Source: Ruegeria denitrificans
Lineage (GTDB): Bacteria; Pseudomonadota; Alphaproteobacteria; Rhodobacterales; Rhodobacteraceae
DNA: 64,000 nucleotides
Assembly (NCBI RefSeq): GCF_001458295.1
Contig: NZ_CYUD01000009.1
Coordinates: 178,345 to 242,344, forward strand
Direction of reading: 5' to 3'
The translations under genes were made by a program, and so were the position numbers. Shown in pieces: positions 53,127 through 61,666 of the stretch. The first letter of the stretch is position 1. Each line of letters begins with the position of its first letter. The notes below the pieces were generated by a model that was not told the DNA's origin, made no database searches, and worked only from the letters and a program-made list of their open reading frames with translations.

Positions 53127-54791
53127 CTAGCGCCGCCCGACCTGACGGCAGATCAGGATCACCGGCAGCAACCCCACCGCAAGGATCACCAACGAAGGCA
53201 CGGCGGCACCCTCTAACCGCTCATCCGAGGCCAACCGATAAGCCTGCACGGCCAGCGTATCAAAGTTAAAAGGGCGCATGATCAGGGTGGCGGGAAGCTC
53301 TTTCATCACGTCGACAAAGACAATCAGCAGCGCCGTCAGCAGAGAGGGTGTCAGGATCGGCAAATGCACCCGTCTCAACGTTCCCAACGGGGTCTGGCCA
53401 AGCGACCGGGCAGCAGCGTCCATATTGACATGCACCGTGCTTTGCCCGCCTTCATAAGCGCTGAGCGCCGCGGCCAGAAAGCGCACCATATAGGCCGCGA
53501 TAAGCAGCCAGATAGACCCGGTGACAAGCAACCCAGTCGAGATATCGAAGGTTTCGCGCATCCACGCATCCAGCGCGTTGTCGAAACTGGCGAAAGGCAC
53601 CAAAAGGCCCACCGCGATCACGCCACCCGGTACTGCATAGCCCAACCGCGCAACATATCCCGCTGTAGCTGACCCTTTGCCCGGGCGCAGCCGTTGATAA
53701 AACCCGATGCATATGGCCGCAAACACGGTCACAACAGCCGCCGTGCCCGCCAAAGTCAGCGAGTTCTGGATAAACCCGATATAGCGCCGCGACAGCAGGT
53801 TTTGTTCCGATTCAAGCCCCATTTGAACCAAAATGAACACCGGCAGCAAAAAGCCGAGCAGCACCGGAATGGCACACAGCGTGAACCCCGCAACGGCAAA
53901 CCACCCCTTTATCTGCTGTGCTGGCAGCGGAGCATGGCTTTTGCCCGCCTGGTAATATTTTGCCTTGCCCCTCCGGGTACGCTCGATCACCGCCAGCATC
54001 AACGCAAAGCCCAGCAGGCACATAGCCAACTGCGCGGCGGCAGCGCGGTCTCCGATTGAAAACCAGCTGGTGTAGATACCGGTGGCAAAGGTCTGGACGC
54101 CGAAATAGGCCACGGTGCCGAAATCGGCGATGGTCTCCATGATCGCGAGCAGAACCCCTCCGGCGATCGCCGGGCGGGCCATCGGTAGGGACACATGCCA
54201 AAACGCCAACCACGGGCTTTTGCCCAGTGCCCGCGCGGCCAGAAAAGCAGTCGAGCTTTGCTGCAGAAAGGCGGCGCGTGCCAACAGGTAGACATAGGGG
54301 TACAGCACCAGGATCAGCATCACTGCCGCCCCCCCGGTCGAGCGGATCTCGGGGAACCAATAGTCGCGCGGGCCCCAACCGGTCACCTCGCGCAGGGTGG
54401 TCTGAACTATACCGGGGTGATCCAGAATGAACGTGTAGGCATAGGCCAGAACATAGGCCGGAAAGGCCAGTGGCAGGACTAGGGCGATCTCAAGAAAGCG
54501 GACACCGGGAAAGCGGGTCATCGTCACCAGCCAGGCAGCGCCTACCCCGATGGACAGAGTACCAAGGGCCACCAGAACCACCAAAATCAACGTCGTCAGC
54601 GCGTACCCAAGCAGCACCGTATCCAGCAGATGCGAGATCGTTTCCGTCCCGCCCGTCACCGCCGCCAGAACAACCGCCATCATCGGCAGCAGACAGGCAG
54701 CTGCCACCAGATAGGCCACAATGGCCACCACCCGGGTGCCAAACACGCCCCGATTGCGCGTTCCGTGTTCTGAGTATTCGATTTCGGCCAT
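53127..54791 (-). CDS. FbpB/FutB-type ABC permease, orphan
   Basis: A 554-residue protein with twelve or so helices: two permease domains in tandem, as in iron(III) permeases. EAA loops are visible as ARALGKSPWLAFWHVSLPMARP in the first half and AARSLGQTPLGTLRRVHLPI in the second. Substrate of the family is ferric ion from a binding protein. No binding protein or ATPase lies on either side, so the partners must be elsewhere. Confidence 0.85.
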   Translation of the reverse strand: MAEIEYSEHGTRNRGVFGTRVVAIVAYLVAAACLLPMMAVVLAAVTGGTETISHLLDTVLLGYALTTLILVVLVALGTLSIGVGAAWLVTMTRFPGVRFLEIALVLPLAFPAYVLAYAYTFILDHPGIVQTTLREVTGWGPRDYWFPEIRSTGGAAVMLILVLYPYVYLLARAAFLQQSSTAFLAARALGKSPWLAFWHVSLPMARPAIAGGVLLAIMETIADFGTVAYFGVQTFATGIYTSWFSIGDRAAAAQLAMCLLGFALMLAVIERTRRGKAKYYQAGKSHAPLPAQQIKGWFAVAGFTLCAIPVLLGFLLPVFILVQMGLESEQNLLSRRYIGFIQNSLTLAGTAAVVTVFAAICIGFYQRLRPGKGSATAGYVARLGYAVPGGVIAVGLLVPFASFDNALDAWMRETFDISTGLLVTGSIWLLIAAYMVRFLAAALSAYEGGQSTVHVNMDAAARSLGQTPLGTLRRVHLPILTPSLLTALLIVFVDVMKELPATLIMRPFNFDTLAVQAYRLASDERLEGAAVPSLVILAVGLLPVILICRQVGRR

Positions 54792-54874
54792 GTTTCCGGT
54801 ATTACAGACAAAGGCGCAGGTTCCGCCTTTAATCGACTAAAACGCTAAGAAACACCAGTGGGCGGGGAAACAAT

Positions 54875-54897
54875 TCTGCGGCACAAACTGCCGCAGA
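54875..54897 (-). terminator. Terminator of the ligase-transporter operon
   Basis: TCTGCGGCA and TGCCGCAGA, 9-bp perfect arms around CAAAC, 14 bases past the ligase stop on the minus strand. A T-rich ATTGTTT follows. Confidence 0.75.
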
Positions 54898-54910
54898 GAC
54901 CTTTGTCGGA

Positions 54911-56131
54911 CTATTCGTAAACGCGCTGATCCTCGATCACCAAACCGTCTTTGGGCAGAGTTCCGGGGGCGACGACCTCGATCGCGCCTTTCAGTTTCAA
55001 CACCTCGACCACGGATTTGGCATAGGTCACGTCATCCTCACGCGGGCTTTCGATCTGTACGGTCATTGTGTCCATTTCCCCCTGCCGCGCAGCAATGACG
55101 CGGGCTTTGACGATCTCATCATGCTTGTCGACCAGCGCGGCCACTTGTTCGGGGCGCACAAACATGCCTTTGATTTTGGTGGTCTGATCAGCCCGGCCCA
55201 TCCAGCCTTTGATCCGCGCGTTGGTACGGCCACAGGGCGATTGCCCCGGTAGAATGGCCGAAAGGTCACCGGTGGCGAACCGGATCAGCGGATAGTCGGG
55301 GTTCAACGAGGTCACTACGACCTCACCCACCTCACCCTCGGCCACCGGAGTACCGGTGCCGGGCGTGACGATCTCGACGATCACATGCTCGTCGATGATC
55401 ATCCCCTCGATCGCGGGGCTTTCATAGGCGATATTACCCAGATCAGCGGTCGCATAGCATTGCAGGCAGGAAATGCCCCGGTCAGCGTAGTCCTGTCGCA
55501 GCGATGGAAACAGCGCCCCCCCCCCCACAACCGCTGAGGAGAAGTTGAGCTGCACGCCCATCTCATCCGCTTTGTCCAGAATGACCTTCAGGTAATCGGG
55601 TGTTCCTGCGTATGAGGTACAGCCCACATCCCGTGCCGCAGTGACCTGCAGCTCAGTCTGACCGGTGCCGGCGGGCAGAACGGCAGCCCCAACGGCCCGC
55701 GCACCGCTTTCGAAAATCATCCCTGCTGGCGTCAGGTGATAGCCAAAACAGTTATGAACAATATCACCGGGCCCTACTCCAGCCGCATGCAGGAACCGGC
55801 CCATGCGCCACCAGTCGGGATCGGTGCTGCCGGGTTCATAGATCGGGCCGGGGGATTGGAACACATGGTGAAAATGCCGCGCCGGTGTGACCGTAAACCC
55901 GCCAAATGGCGGGCGCGCCGCCTGTGCCTGGGCCAGATCGGATTTGCGCAGCACCGGCAGTTTTACCAGATCCTCGGCCGCGGCAACGGCATTGCAATCA
56001 ACCCCTGCCAGATGCGCCTCAAAACCGGGTGCGGACAAGGCCCGCTGAATTTGAACACGCAGCGCTTTCGCCTGATCGGCAGCGCGCTGGTCAGCTGAAC
56101 GGGTCTCGAGCGCGTCGTAGTAATTCGTCAT
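54911..56131 (-). CDS. Phenylacetate-CoA-ligase-like (PaaK family)
   Basis: A 406-residue adenylate-forming ligase of the PaaK group. The phosphate loop is shortened (VFQSPGPIYEPGST), and the YATADLGNIAYES stretch and IKGWMGRADQTTKIKG near the C-terminus fit. It should activate an aromatic or other carboxylic acid to its CoA ester. Start at 56131 after GGAGG. It is the last gene of the transporter operon, so it likely acts on the imported acid. Confidence 0.85.
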   Translation of the reverse strand: MTNYYDALETRSADQRAADQAKALRVQIQRALSAPGFEAHLAGVDCNAVAAAEDLVKLPVLRKSDLAQAQAARPPFGGFTVTPARHFHHVFQSPGPIYEPGSTDPDWWRMGRFLHAAGVGPGDIVHNCFGYHLTPAGMIFESGARAVGAAVLPAGTGQTELQVTAARDVGCTSYAGTPDYLKVILDKADEMGVQLNFSSAVVGGGALFPSLRQDYADRGISCLQCYATADLGNIAYESPAIEGMIIDEHVIVEIVTPGTGTPVAEGEVGEVVVTSLNPDYPLIRFATGDLSAILPGQSPCGRTNARIKGWMGRADQTTKIKGMFVRPEQVAALVDKHDEIVKARVIAARQGEMDTMTVQIESPREDDVTYAKSVVEVLKLKGAIEVVAPGTLPKDGLVIEDQRVYE

Positions 56132-56150
56132 GACCAGATCCTCCATCCGC

Positions 56151-56984
56151 TTACAGCCACCTCTTGCGGCGGCGGTATGAGCGCACGTCGCGGAAGCTTT
56201 TGCGCCCTTCATCGGACATGCCCAGATAAAACTCTTTAACATCCGGGTTTTCGCGCAGATCGGCCGCCGGGCCGTCCATCACCACGCGACCAGATTCCAG
56301 AATATAGCCGTAATGTGCAAACCTTAGAGCCACATTGGTGTTCTGTTCGGCCAGCAGGAAGGACACGCCCTCTTTCTCGTTCAGATCCTTCACGATGCCA
56401 AAAATCTCTTCGACCAGTTGCGGCGCAAGACCCATCGAAGGCTCGTCCAGCAGGATCGTTTCCGGCCGCGACATCAACGCCCGACCCATCGCCACCATCT
56501 GCTGTTCCCCGCCTGAGGTATAGCCCGCCTGCGACCGCCGCCGTTCTTTGAGGCGTGGGAAATAGGAATACACAAGTTCCAGGTCCTGCTGGATCGCCGC
56601 GTTACCATCTTTGCGGGTATAGGCCCCGGTCAGCAGATTTTCCTCAACCGTCAGATGTTCAAAGCAATGGCGGCCCTCCATCACCTGAATGACGCCCTTT
56701 TCCACAAGATCGGCCGGATCGCTTTCATGCACGCTGGTGCCGCGATAGATGATCGTGCCCTTGGTAACCTCGCCCCGTTCCGACTGCAGCAGATTCGACA
56801 CCGCCTTGAGCGTCGTGGTTTTGCCCGCCCCGTTGCCGCCCAACAGCGCGGTGATCCCGCCCTTGGGCACGGTCAGGCTGACGCCTTTCAGCACGAGAAT
56901 GACGTGGTTGTAGATCACCTCGATATTGTTGACCTCAAGCAGGGTCTCGGCCTGTACATCGGTGGTTTGTGCCGCATCCAGCAT
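56151..56984 (-). CDS. Branched-chain-type ABC ATPase LivF
   Basis: A 277-residue ABC ATPase. Walker A GGNGAGKTTT, signature SGGEQQMVAMG, Walker B ILLDEPSMGL. LivF type by its short form and the EQNTNVALRFAHYGYILESG tail. Starts after GAGGG; 71 bases from the binding-protein gene, which has hairpins in between. The second ATPase LivG is the second operon gene. Confidence 0.92.
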   Translation of the reverse strand: MLDAAQTTDVQAETLLEVNNIEVIYNHVILVLKGVSLTVPKGGITALLGGNGAGKTTTLKAVSNLLQSERGEVTKGTIIYRGTSVHESDPADLVEKGVIQVMEGRHCFEHLTVEENLLTGAYTRKDGNAAIQQDLELVYSYFPRLKERRRSQAGYTSGGEQQMVAMGRALMSRPETILLDEPSMGLAPQLVEEIFGIVKDLNEKEGVSFLLAEQNTNVALRFAHYGYILESGRVVMDGPAADLRENPDVKEFYLGMSDEGRKSFRDVRSYRRRKRWL

Positions 56985-57016
56985 CAGTGAACCCTCATGC
57001 CATGTTTTCTAAGTGT

Positions 57017-57053
57017 GGGGCGGCGGTCTGCCGCCACCCCGATTCTTGTCGGG
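57017..57053 (-). promoter_or_regulatory. Tandem hairpins between binding-protein and ATPase genes
   Basis: GGGGCGGCGG pairs CCGCCACCCC (57017-57040, one mismatch, TCTG loop), and CCCGA pairs TCGGG (57038-57053). In ABC operons such hairpins protect the binding-protein mRNA and lower downstream expression; inferred here. Confidence 0.65.
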
Positions 57054-57055
57054 CC

Positions 57056-58339
57056 TTAGTTGCAGCGCCCTTCGAGGTTGTTTTCCGATGCGTAAGCTGC
57101 GGAATCTTCGTCGATCAGCGCGCCGATCACTTCACCATCGGTGGGTTTGAAGTCCGAGATGAGCGACCATGTTTTGTTCGCCGCGTCCCACTGCGTCACA
57201 CCGACCAAAGCGTCGCCGCCGTGGTTCGTGCATGATACCGAGAAGGTCGGACCAAAGTTCGGCAGGCCCAGATCAGCCATTTTTGCCTCGGTCATCTCAA
57301 GTGCTTCCATTCCGTCACGCATCTCGGCTGGGGTGATGTCGGCATTGCCCGACAATTCCTGTGCCTTTTTGATAGCTTCGGCGGCCAGCACAGCTGCATA
57401 GAGACCGCGGTTATATAGAACCGTCCCAACCTGATCGCCTGCGCCCGCAGCTTTGCCAGCATCGACTACATATTGCTGCAGGTCGTCAAAGACTGGGAAA
57501 TCCGTGCCCACATTGTGGAAGGTCAGAGCCTTATAGCCATTCGCGGCCTCACCCGCAGGCACAACATCATTTTCCGATCCGGACCACCAGATGCCGATGA
57601 AATTCTCCATTGGGAAGCGAATGTTCGCGGCTTCTTGCACCGCAACCTGATTCATCACGCCCCAGCCCCACATCAGGACATAGTCTGGACGGTCACGCCG
57701 GATCTGCAGCCATTGCGACTTCTGCTCCTGACCCGGGTGATCCACAGGCAGAGCCGCCAGCTCAAAGCCGTGCTTCTTGGACAGTTCTTCCAACGTGCGG
57801 ATCGGTTCCTTGCCATAGGCCGAGTTATGGTAGATCAGCGCGATTTTCTTTCCGCTCAGGTCGCCACCGTTTTCCTCAAGCAGATAGTTGATCGCGCCCG
57901 AGGCTCCGTCCCAATAGTTGGCCGGGTAGTTGAACGTGTGGCTGAAAACGTCGCCATTCTTGGCGGACGTCCGACCATATCCCATCGTGTGTAGCGGAAT
58001 ATTGTCTGCAGTCACTTTTGGGATCAACTGATAGGTGATGCCCGTTGACAGCGGTTGATAGACCAGCGCGCCTTCACCTTTGGTGGACTCATAGCACTCC
58101 ACTCCTTTTTCGGTGTTATAGCCGGTTTCGCATTCGACCACGCGGATCGGCACGCCGCCAATCCCACCATCCCGCTCATTTAGCATCGTGAAATAGTCGT
58201 TGTACCCGTCCGAAAACGGAATGCCGCCAGCAGCGTATGGCCCGGTGCGATAGCTGAGATCCGGGATCACAAGATCCGCCAGTGCAGGTCCTGCTGCCAT
58301 CAGGGCGCTCAGCGCCGCGGTTGCGAGTTTCAATTTCAT
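57056..58339 (-). CDS. Periplasmic binding protein LivK-like
   Basis: A 427-residue substrate-binding protein. Signal peptide MKLKLATAALSALMAAGPALA with cleavage near ALAD. The body is the type I fold: SYRTGPYAAGGIPFSDGYND, GKKIALIYHNSAYGKEP. The group in which it lies is wider than amino acids and includes aromatic and fatty acid carriers. GGGAGGAG before the ATG. Lies at the centre of the operon. Confidence 0.92.
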   Translation of the reverse strand: MKLKLATAALSALMAAGPALADLVIPDLSYRTGPYAAGGIPFSDGYNDYFTMLNERDGGIGGVPIRVVECETGYNTEKGVECYESTKGEGALVYQPLSTGITYQLIPKVTADNIPLHTMGYGRTSAKNGDVFSHTFNYPANYWDGASGAINYLLEENGGDLSGKKIALIYHNSAYGKEPIRTLEELSKKHGFELAALPVDHPGQEQKSQWLQIRRDRPDYVLMWGWGVMNQVAVQEAANIRFPMENFIGIWWSGSENDVVPAGEAANGYKALTFHNVGTDFPVFDDLQQYVVDAGKAAGAGDQVGTVLYNRGLYAAVLAAEAIKKAQELSGNADITPAEMRDGMEALEMTEAKMADLGLPNFGPTFSVSCTNHGGDALVGVTQWDAANKTWSLISDFKPTDGEVIGALIDEDSAAYASENNLEGRCN

Positions 58340-58412
58340 CGGGTGTCTCCTCCCTTGGTTGGTCCGATGTTAGGGTCGGGCTTTGCACCCGTTATCTGAT
58401 TGGGCCTGCCCC

Positions 58413-59489
58413 TTAGTGCGGGAACGGCCAGAGTCTGAGTTTCTCTTTCGCCACGCGCCAAAGCTGCGCCAGGCCATGTGGTTCAAGGATCAGGAACATG
58501 ACGATCAGCGCGCCGACGATCACCAGCTGCAGATGCGCCACGATATCGGTAGGCCAGCCCAGCCAGTCCGCGCCAACTACTTTCAGCACCACGGGCAGCA
58601 ACACCAGAAACGCAGCCCCCGCAAATGAACCGAATATAGAGCCTAATCCACCGATAATGATCATGAACAGCACCAGAAATGATTTCTGGATGCCAAAGAC
58701 CTCACCCACTTCGACCGCGCCCAGATAGACCGCAAAGAACAGCGCGCCGGCGATACCCACAAAGAACGAACTGGCGGCAAACGCAGTCAGTTTGGCCTTT
58801 AGCGGGTTCACCCCGATAATCTCGGCCGCGATATCCATGTCACGGATCGCCATCCAGCTGCGCCCGGTGGTTCCACGCGTCAGGTTGCGCGCGATCAGGG
58901 CGCTGACAGCCAGGAAAATCAGGCAGAATAAGTAGGTTGCCCAGGCCGGAGCATTCGGACCGGTGATGATGATGCCAAACACGTCCCGTTCAGGCGCGTT
59001 GATCTGACCCGAAGCCGAGTAATTGTAGAACCACGGCACCCGGTTGAACAACCACACCAGAAAGAACTGCGCAGCCAGTGTCGCCACCGCCAAGTAGAAC
59101 CCCTTGATCCGCAGGCTTGGTAGGCCGAACAACACGCCGACAATGGCAGTGATCCCGCCGGCCAGGATGACGTGGATAAACATGCTGACATCCGGGAAAG
59201 CGGTCATCAGCTTGTAACAGGCATAGGCCCCCACGGCCATGAACCCCCCGGTGCCCAGGCTGACCTGACCGCAATATCCCACCAGAATGTTCAAACCGAT
59301 CGCCGCAATCGCGTAAATCAGAAACGGCAACAGCAGCGCGTTGGCCCAGTAATCATTGATAAGGAACGGAATGATCCCAAAGGCCACCGCAACCACGACA
59401 TAATACCGATACCGGTCGAACTTGATCGGGAAGGTCTGGTTGTCATCGACGTAGGAAGTTTTAAAATCCCCAGCCTCACGGTAGAACAT
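58413..59489 (-). CDS. ABC permease LivM-like
   Basis: A 358-residue permease with about ten helices. LNILVGYCGQVSLGTGGFMAVGAY and GRSWMAIRDMDIAAEIIGVN are LivM marks. GGGAGAAG precedes the ATG. Three bases after the small membrane gene; acts with LivH. Confidence 0.94.
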   Translation of the reverse strand: MFYREAGDFKTSYVDDNQTFPIKFDRYRYYVVVAVAFGIIPFLINDYWANALLLPFLIYAIAAIGLNILVGYCGQVSLGTGGFMAVGAYACYKLMTAFPDVSMFIHVILAGGITAIVGVLFGLPSLRIKGFYLAVATLAAQFFLVWLFNRVPWFYNYSASGQINAPERDVFGIIITGPNAPAWATYLFCLIFLAVSALIARNLTRGTTGRSWMAIRDMDIAAEIIGVNPLKAKLTAFAASSFFVGIAGALFFAVYLGAVEVGEVFGIQKSFLVLFMIIIGGLGSIFGSFAGAAFLVLLPVVLKVVGADWLGWPTDIVAHLQLVIVGALIVMFLILEPHGLAQLWRVAKEKLRLWPFPH

Positions 59490-59492
59490 GAC

Positions 59493-59750
59493 TTACTTCT
59501 CCCACTCTTCCTGCGCCCGGTTGCGGGCCTCGGTATTCAGTTGGTTCGTGCCCTTGGCGTAGCCGCTCGCCTCGGAATTGCGCACCAGTTTCATGTAGGC
59601 CAGAACACCCGTGATCAGCCCGGCAAAGGCCAGAATCGCGGCGACCACCAATTGGCTTTCGGTCAGATCTTCCGAAGTGACGGCGATATAGCCAAAGGCC
59701 CAGAACCCGGCCCATGCGATCACGTTGATGATGGCGATCAGCTTGGTCAT
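59493..59750 (-). CDS. Small two-helix membrane protein in the Liv operon
   Basis: An 85-residue protein with two hydrophobic stretches (IIAIIN-like start, LVVAAILAFAGLITGVLAYM) and a polar C-terminal tail (EARNRAQEEWEK). It sits three bases from each flanking permease gene. Its role is unknown; placement suggests a partner of this transporter type. Confidence 0.7.
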   Translation of the reverse strand: MTKLIAIINVIAWAGFWAFGYIAVTSEDLTESQLVVAAILAFAGLITGVLAYMKLVRNSEASGYAKGTNQLNTEARNRAQEEWEK

Positions 59751-59753
59751 GCC

Positions 59754-60740
59754 CTACACCCTCTCGATAATTTTCTCACCGAAGAGACCTTGCGGTCGGA
59801 ACACTAGGAAAATCAGCGCCAGAACATAGGCAAACCAGTTCTCGGTCGCGCCACCGACCAGCGGGCCGATGGCGAACTCGAACAGCTTCTCACCCACACC
59901 GATGATCAACCCACCGACGATGGCCCCGGGGATCGAGGTAAACCCGCCCAGCATCAGCACCGGCAGCGCCTTTAGTGCGATCAGCGAGAGCGAGAACTGT
60001 ACGCCTGATTTGGTGCCCCACATGATGCCCGCGACCAGGGCCACGAACCCGGCCACCGACCAGACCATGATCCAGATGAAATTCAGCGAGATACCCACCG
60101 ACAGCGCCGCCTGATGATCATCAGCCACCGCACGCATCGCCCGGCCCTGCTTAGTGTACTGGCTGAACGCCACCAAGGCCGCCACCAGCAACGCTGCGAT
60201 CACGGTCGCCACAATATCCAGATTGTCGATGAAGAAGCCGTAACCGAAGATGTTAAAAGTACTCTCGTCGATCCACAGGTTGATGCCCTGCGGCAGGCCC
60301 ACATCCAATGTCTTGATCTCGGACCCCCACATCAGGTCGGCGACGCCTTCAAGGAAATAGGCCAGCCCGATAGTGGCCATGAACAGGATGATCGGCTCTT
60401 GCCCCACCAGATGGCGCATGACGAACCGCTGTACCGCCCAGGCCAGCAAAACCATCACGCCCATGGTCATTAAGATCGCCAGCAGCGCCGGAACGGTCCA
60501 ACCGAAATCATGCACATGGGTGCCGAAGGTCGCGTTGATCAGGTGCGCAAACGGCACCTGCCCGTTCATGATCCCTACTAGCGTCATTGCCGCAAACAGG
60601 GCCATAACCCCCTGCGCATAATTAAAAATCCCCGAGGCTTTGTAGATCAGCACAAACCCCAGCGCGACCAGCGCATACAACACCCCGGCCATCAGACCGT
60701 TGAGGATGACCTCCATCGCGAATACGAGTTGTTCAGGCAT
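59754..60740 (-). CDS. ABC permease LivH-like
   Basis: A 328-residue permease with about eight or nine helices. LMAGVLYALVALGFVLIYKASGIFNYAQGV is the family opening; QGRAMRAVADDHQAALSVGI is the EAA-like loop that meets the ATPase. GGGGAGAGG before the ATG. Part of the minus-strand operon after LivG. Confidence 0.94.
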   Translation of the reverse strand: MPEQLVFAMEVILNGLMAGVLYALVALGFVLIYKASGIFNYAQGVMALFAAMTLVGIMNGQVPFAHLINATFGTHVHDFGWTVPALLAILMTMGVMVLLAWAVQRFVMRHLVGQEPIILFMATIGLAYFLEGVADLMWGSEIKTLDVGLPQGINLWIDESTFNIFGYGFFIDNLDIVATVIAALLVAALVAFSQYTKQGRAMRAVADDHQAALSVGISLNFIWIMVWSVAGFVALVAGIMWGTKSGVQFSLSLIALKALPVLMLGGFTSIPGAIVGGLIIGVGEKLFEFAIGPLVGGATENWFAYVLALIFLVFRPQGLFGEKIIERV

Positions 60741-60769
60741 CTGCGCCTCTCCCCATGTCTGTCCGATGC

Positions 60770-61588
60770 TCAGTCATGACTGACCCCCAGATAGGCGTCG
60801 ATGACATCCTGGTTGCTGCGCACCTCATCCGGGGTGCCGTCTCCGATCTTCTTGCCGTAATCCATCACGACCACGCGGTCGCTCAGATCCATCACCACGC
60901 CCATATCGTGTTCGATCAGCGCAATGGTGGTGCCGAACTCGTCATTCACGTCTAAGATAAAGCGGCTCATGTCCTCTTTCTCTTCGACATTCATGCCCGC
61001 CATCGGCTCATCCAGCAGCAGCAGTCGGGGTTCCGCCGCCAGGGCGCGGGCCAGTTCGACCCGTTTCTTCAAACCGTAGGGAAGGCGGGATACCGGCGTC
61101 TTACGGATGTGCTGGATTTCCAGAAAGTCGATGATCTTTTCCACCGCCTCGCGGTTTTCGACCTCTTCTGCCTCGGCCTTGCCCTTCCAGCAAGCCTGCT
61201 GGAAGATGTTGGTTTTCATAAAGTTCAACCGCCCGGTCATGACGTTATCCAGCACACTCATGCCTTCAAACAGGGCAATGTTCTGGAAGGTCCGGGCGAT
61301 GCCCTCCCGGGCCACTTCATAGGGGCGCATCGGCGGGCGTTTCGATCCATGAAACCAGACCTCGCCCTCTTGCGGGACATAGAACCCCGAGATCACGTTC
61401 AGCATCGAGGACTTGCCTGCGCCGTTCGGCCCGATGATGGCGCGGATCTCACCCTCGCGAATGTCGAACGAGATATCCTTGATCGCCACCACACCGCCAA
61501 AGCGCAGGGTGATGTTCTTCATCTCCATCACCACACCGCCGATCTTACGGCCGTCTTCGGTGACATATCCTTCGGAGTTATCCAGCAT
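60770..61588 (-). CDS. Branched-chain-type ABC ATPase LivG
   Basis: A 272-residue ATPase. Walker A GPNGAGKSSMLN, family RLPYGLKKRVELARALA in place of the common signature, Walker B LLLLDEPMAGMN, switch IEHDMGVVMDLSDRV. Length and the C-terminal YLGVSHD fit LivG. Second gene of the operon. Confidence 0.93.
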   Translation of the reverse strand: MLDNSEGYVTEDGRKIGGVVMEMKNITLRFGGVVAIKDISFDIREGEIRAIIGPNGAGKSSMLNVISGFYVPQEGEVWFHGSKRPPMRPYEVAREGIARTFQNIALFEGMSVLDNVMTGRLNFMKTNIFQQACWKGKAEAEEVENREAVEKIIDFLEIQHIRKTPVSRLPYGLKKRVELARALAAEPRLLLLDEPMAGMNVEEKEDMSRFILDVNDEFGTTIALIEHDMGVVMDLSDRVVVMDYGKKIGDGTPDEVRSNQDVIDAYLGVSHD

Positions 61589-61666
61589 CAGTCACTCCCT
61601 GACTTACGCAAAAACGGGACGGCGGGCGGGGCGATGACCGCAGGTCGAGCGGCGCTCGGCGACCCA

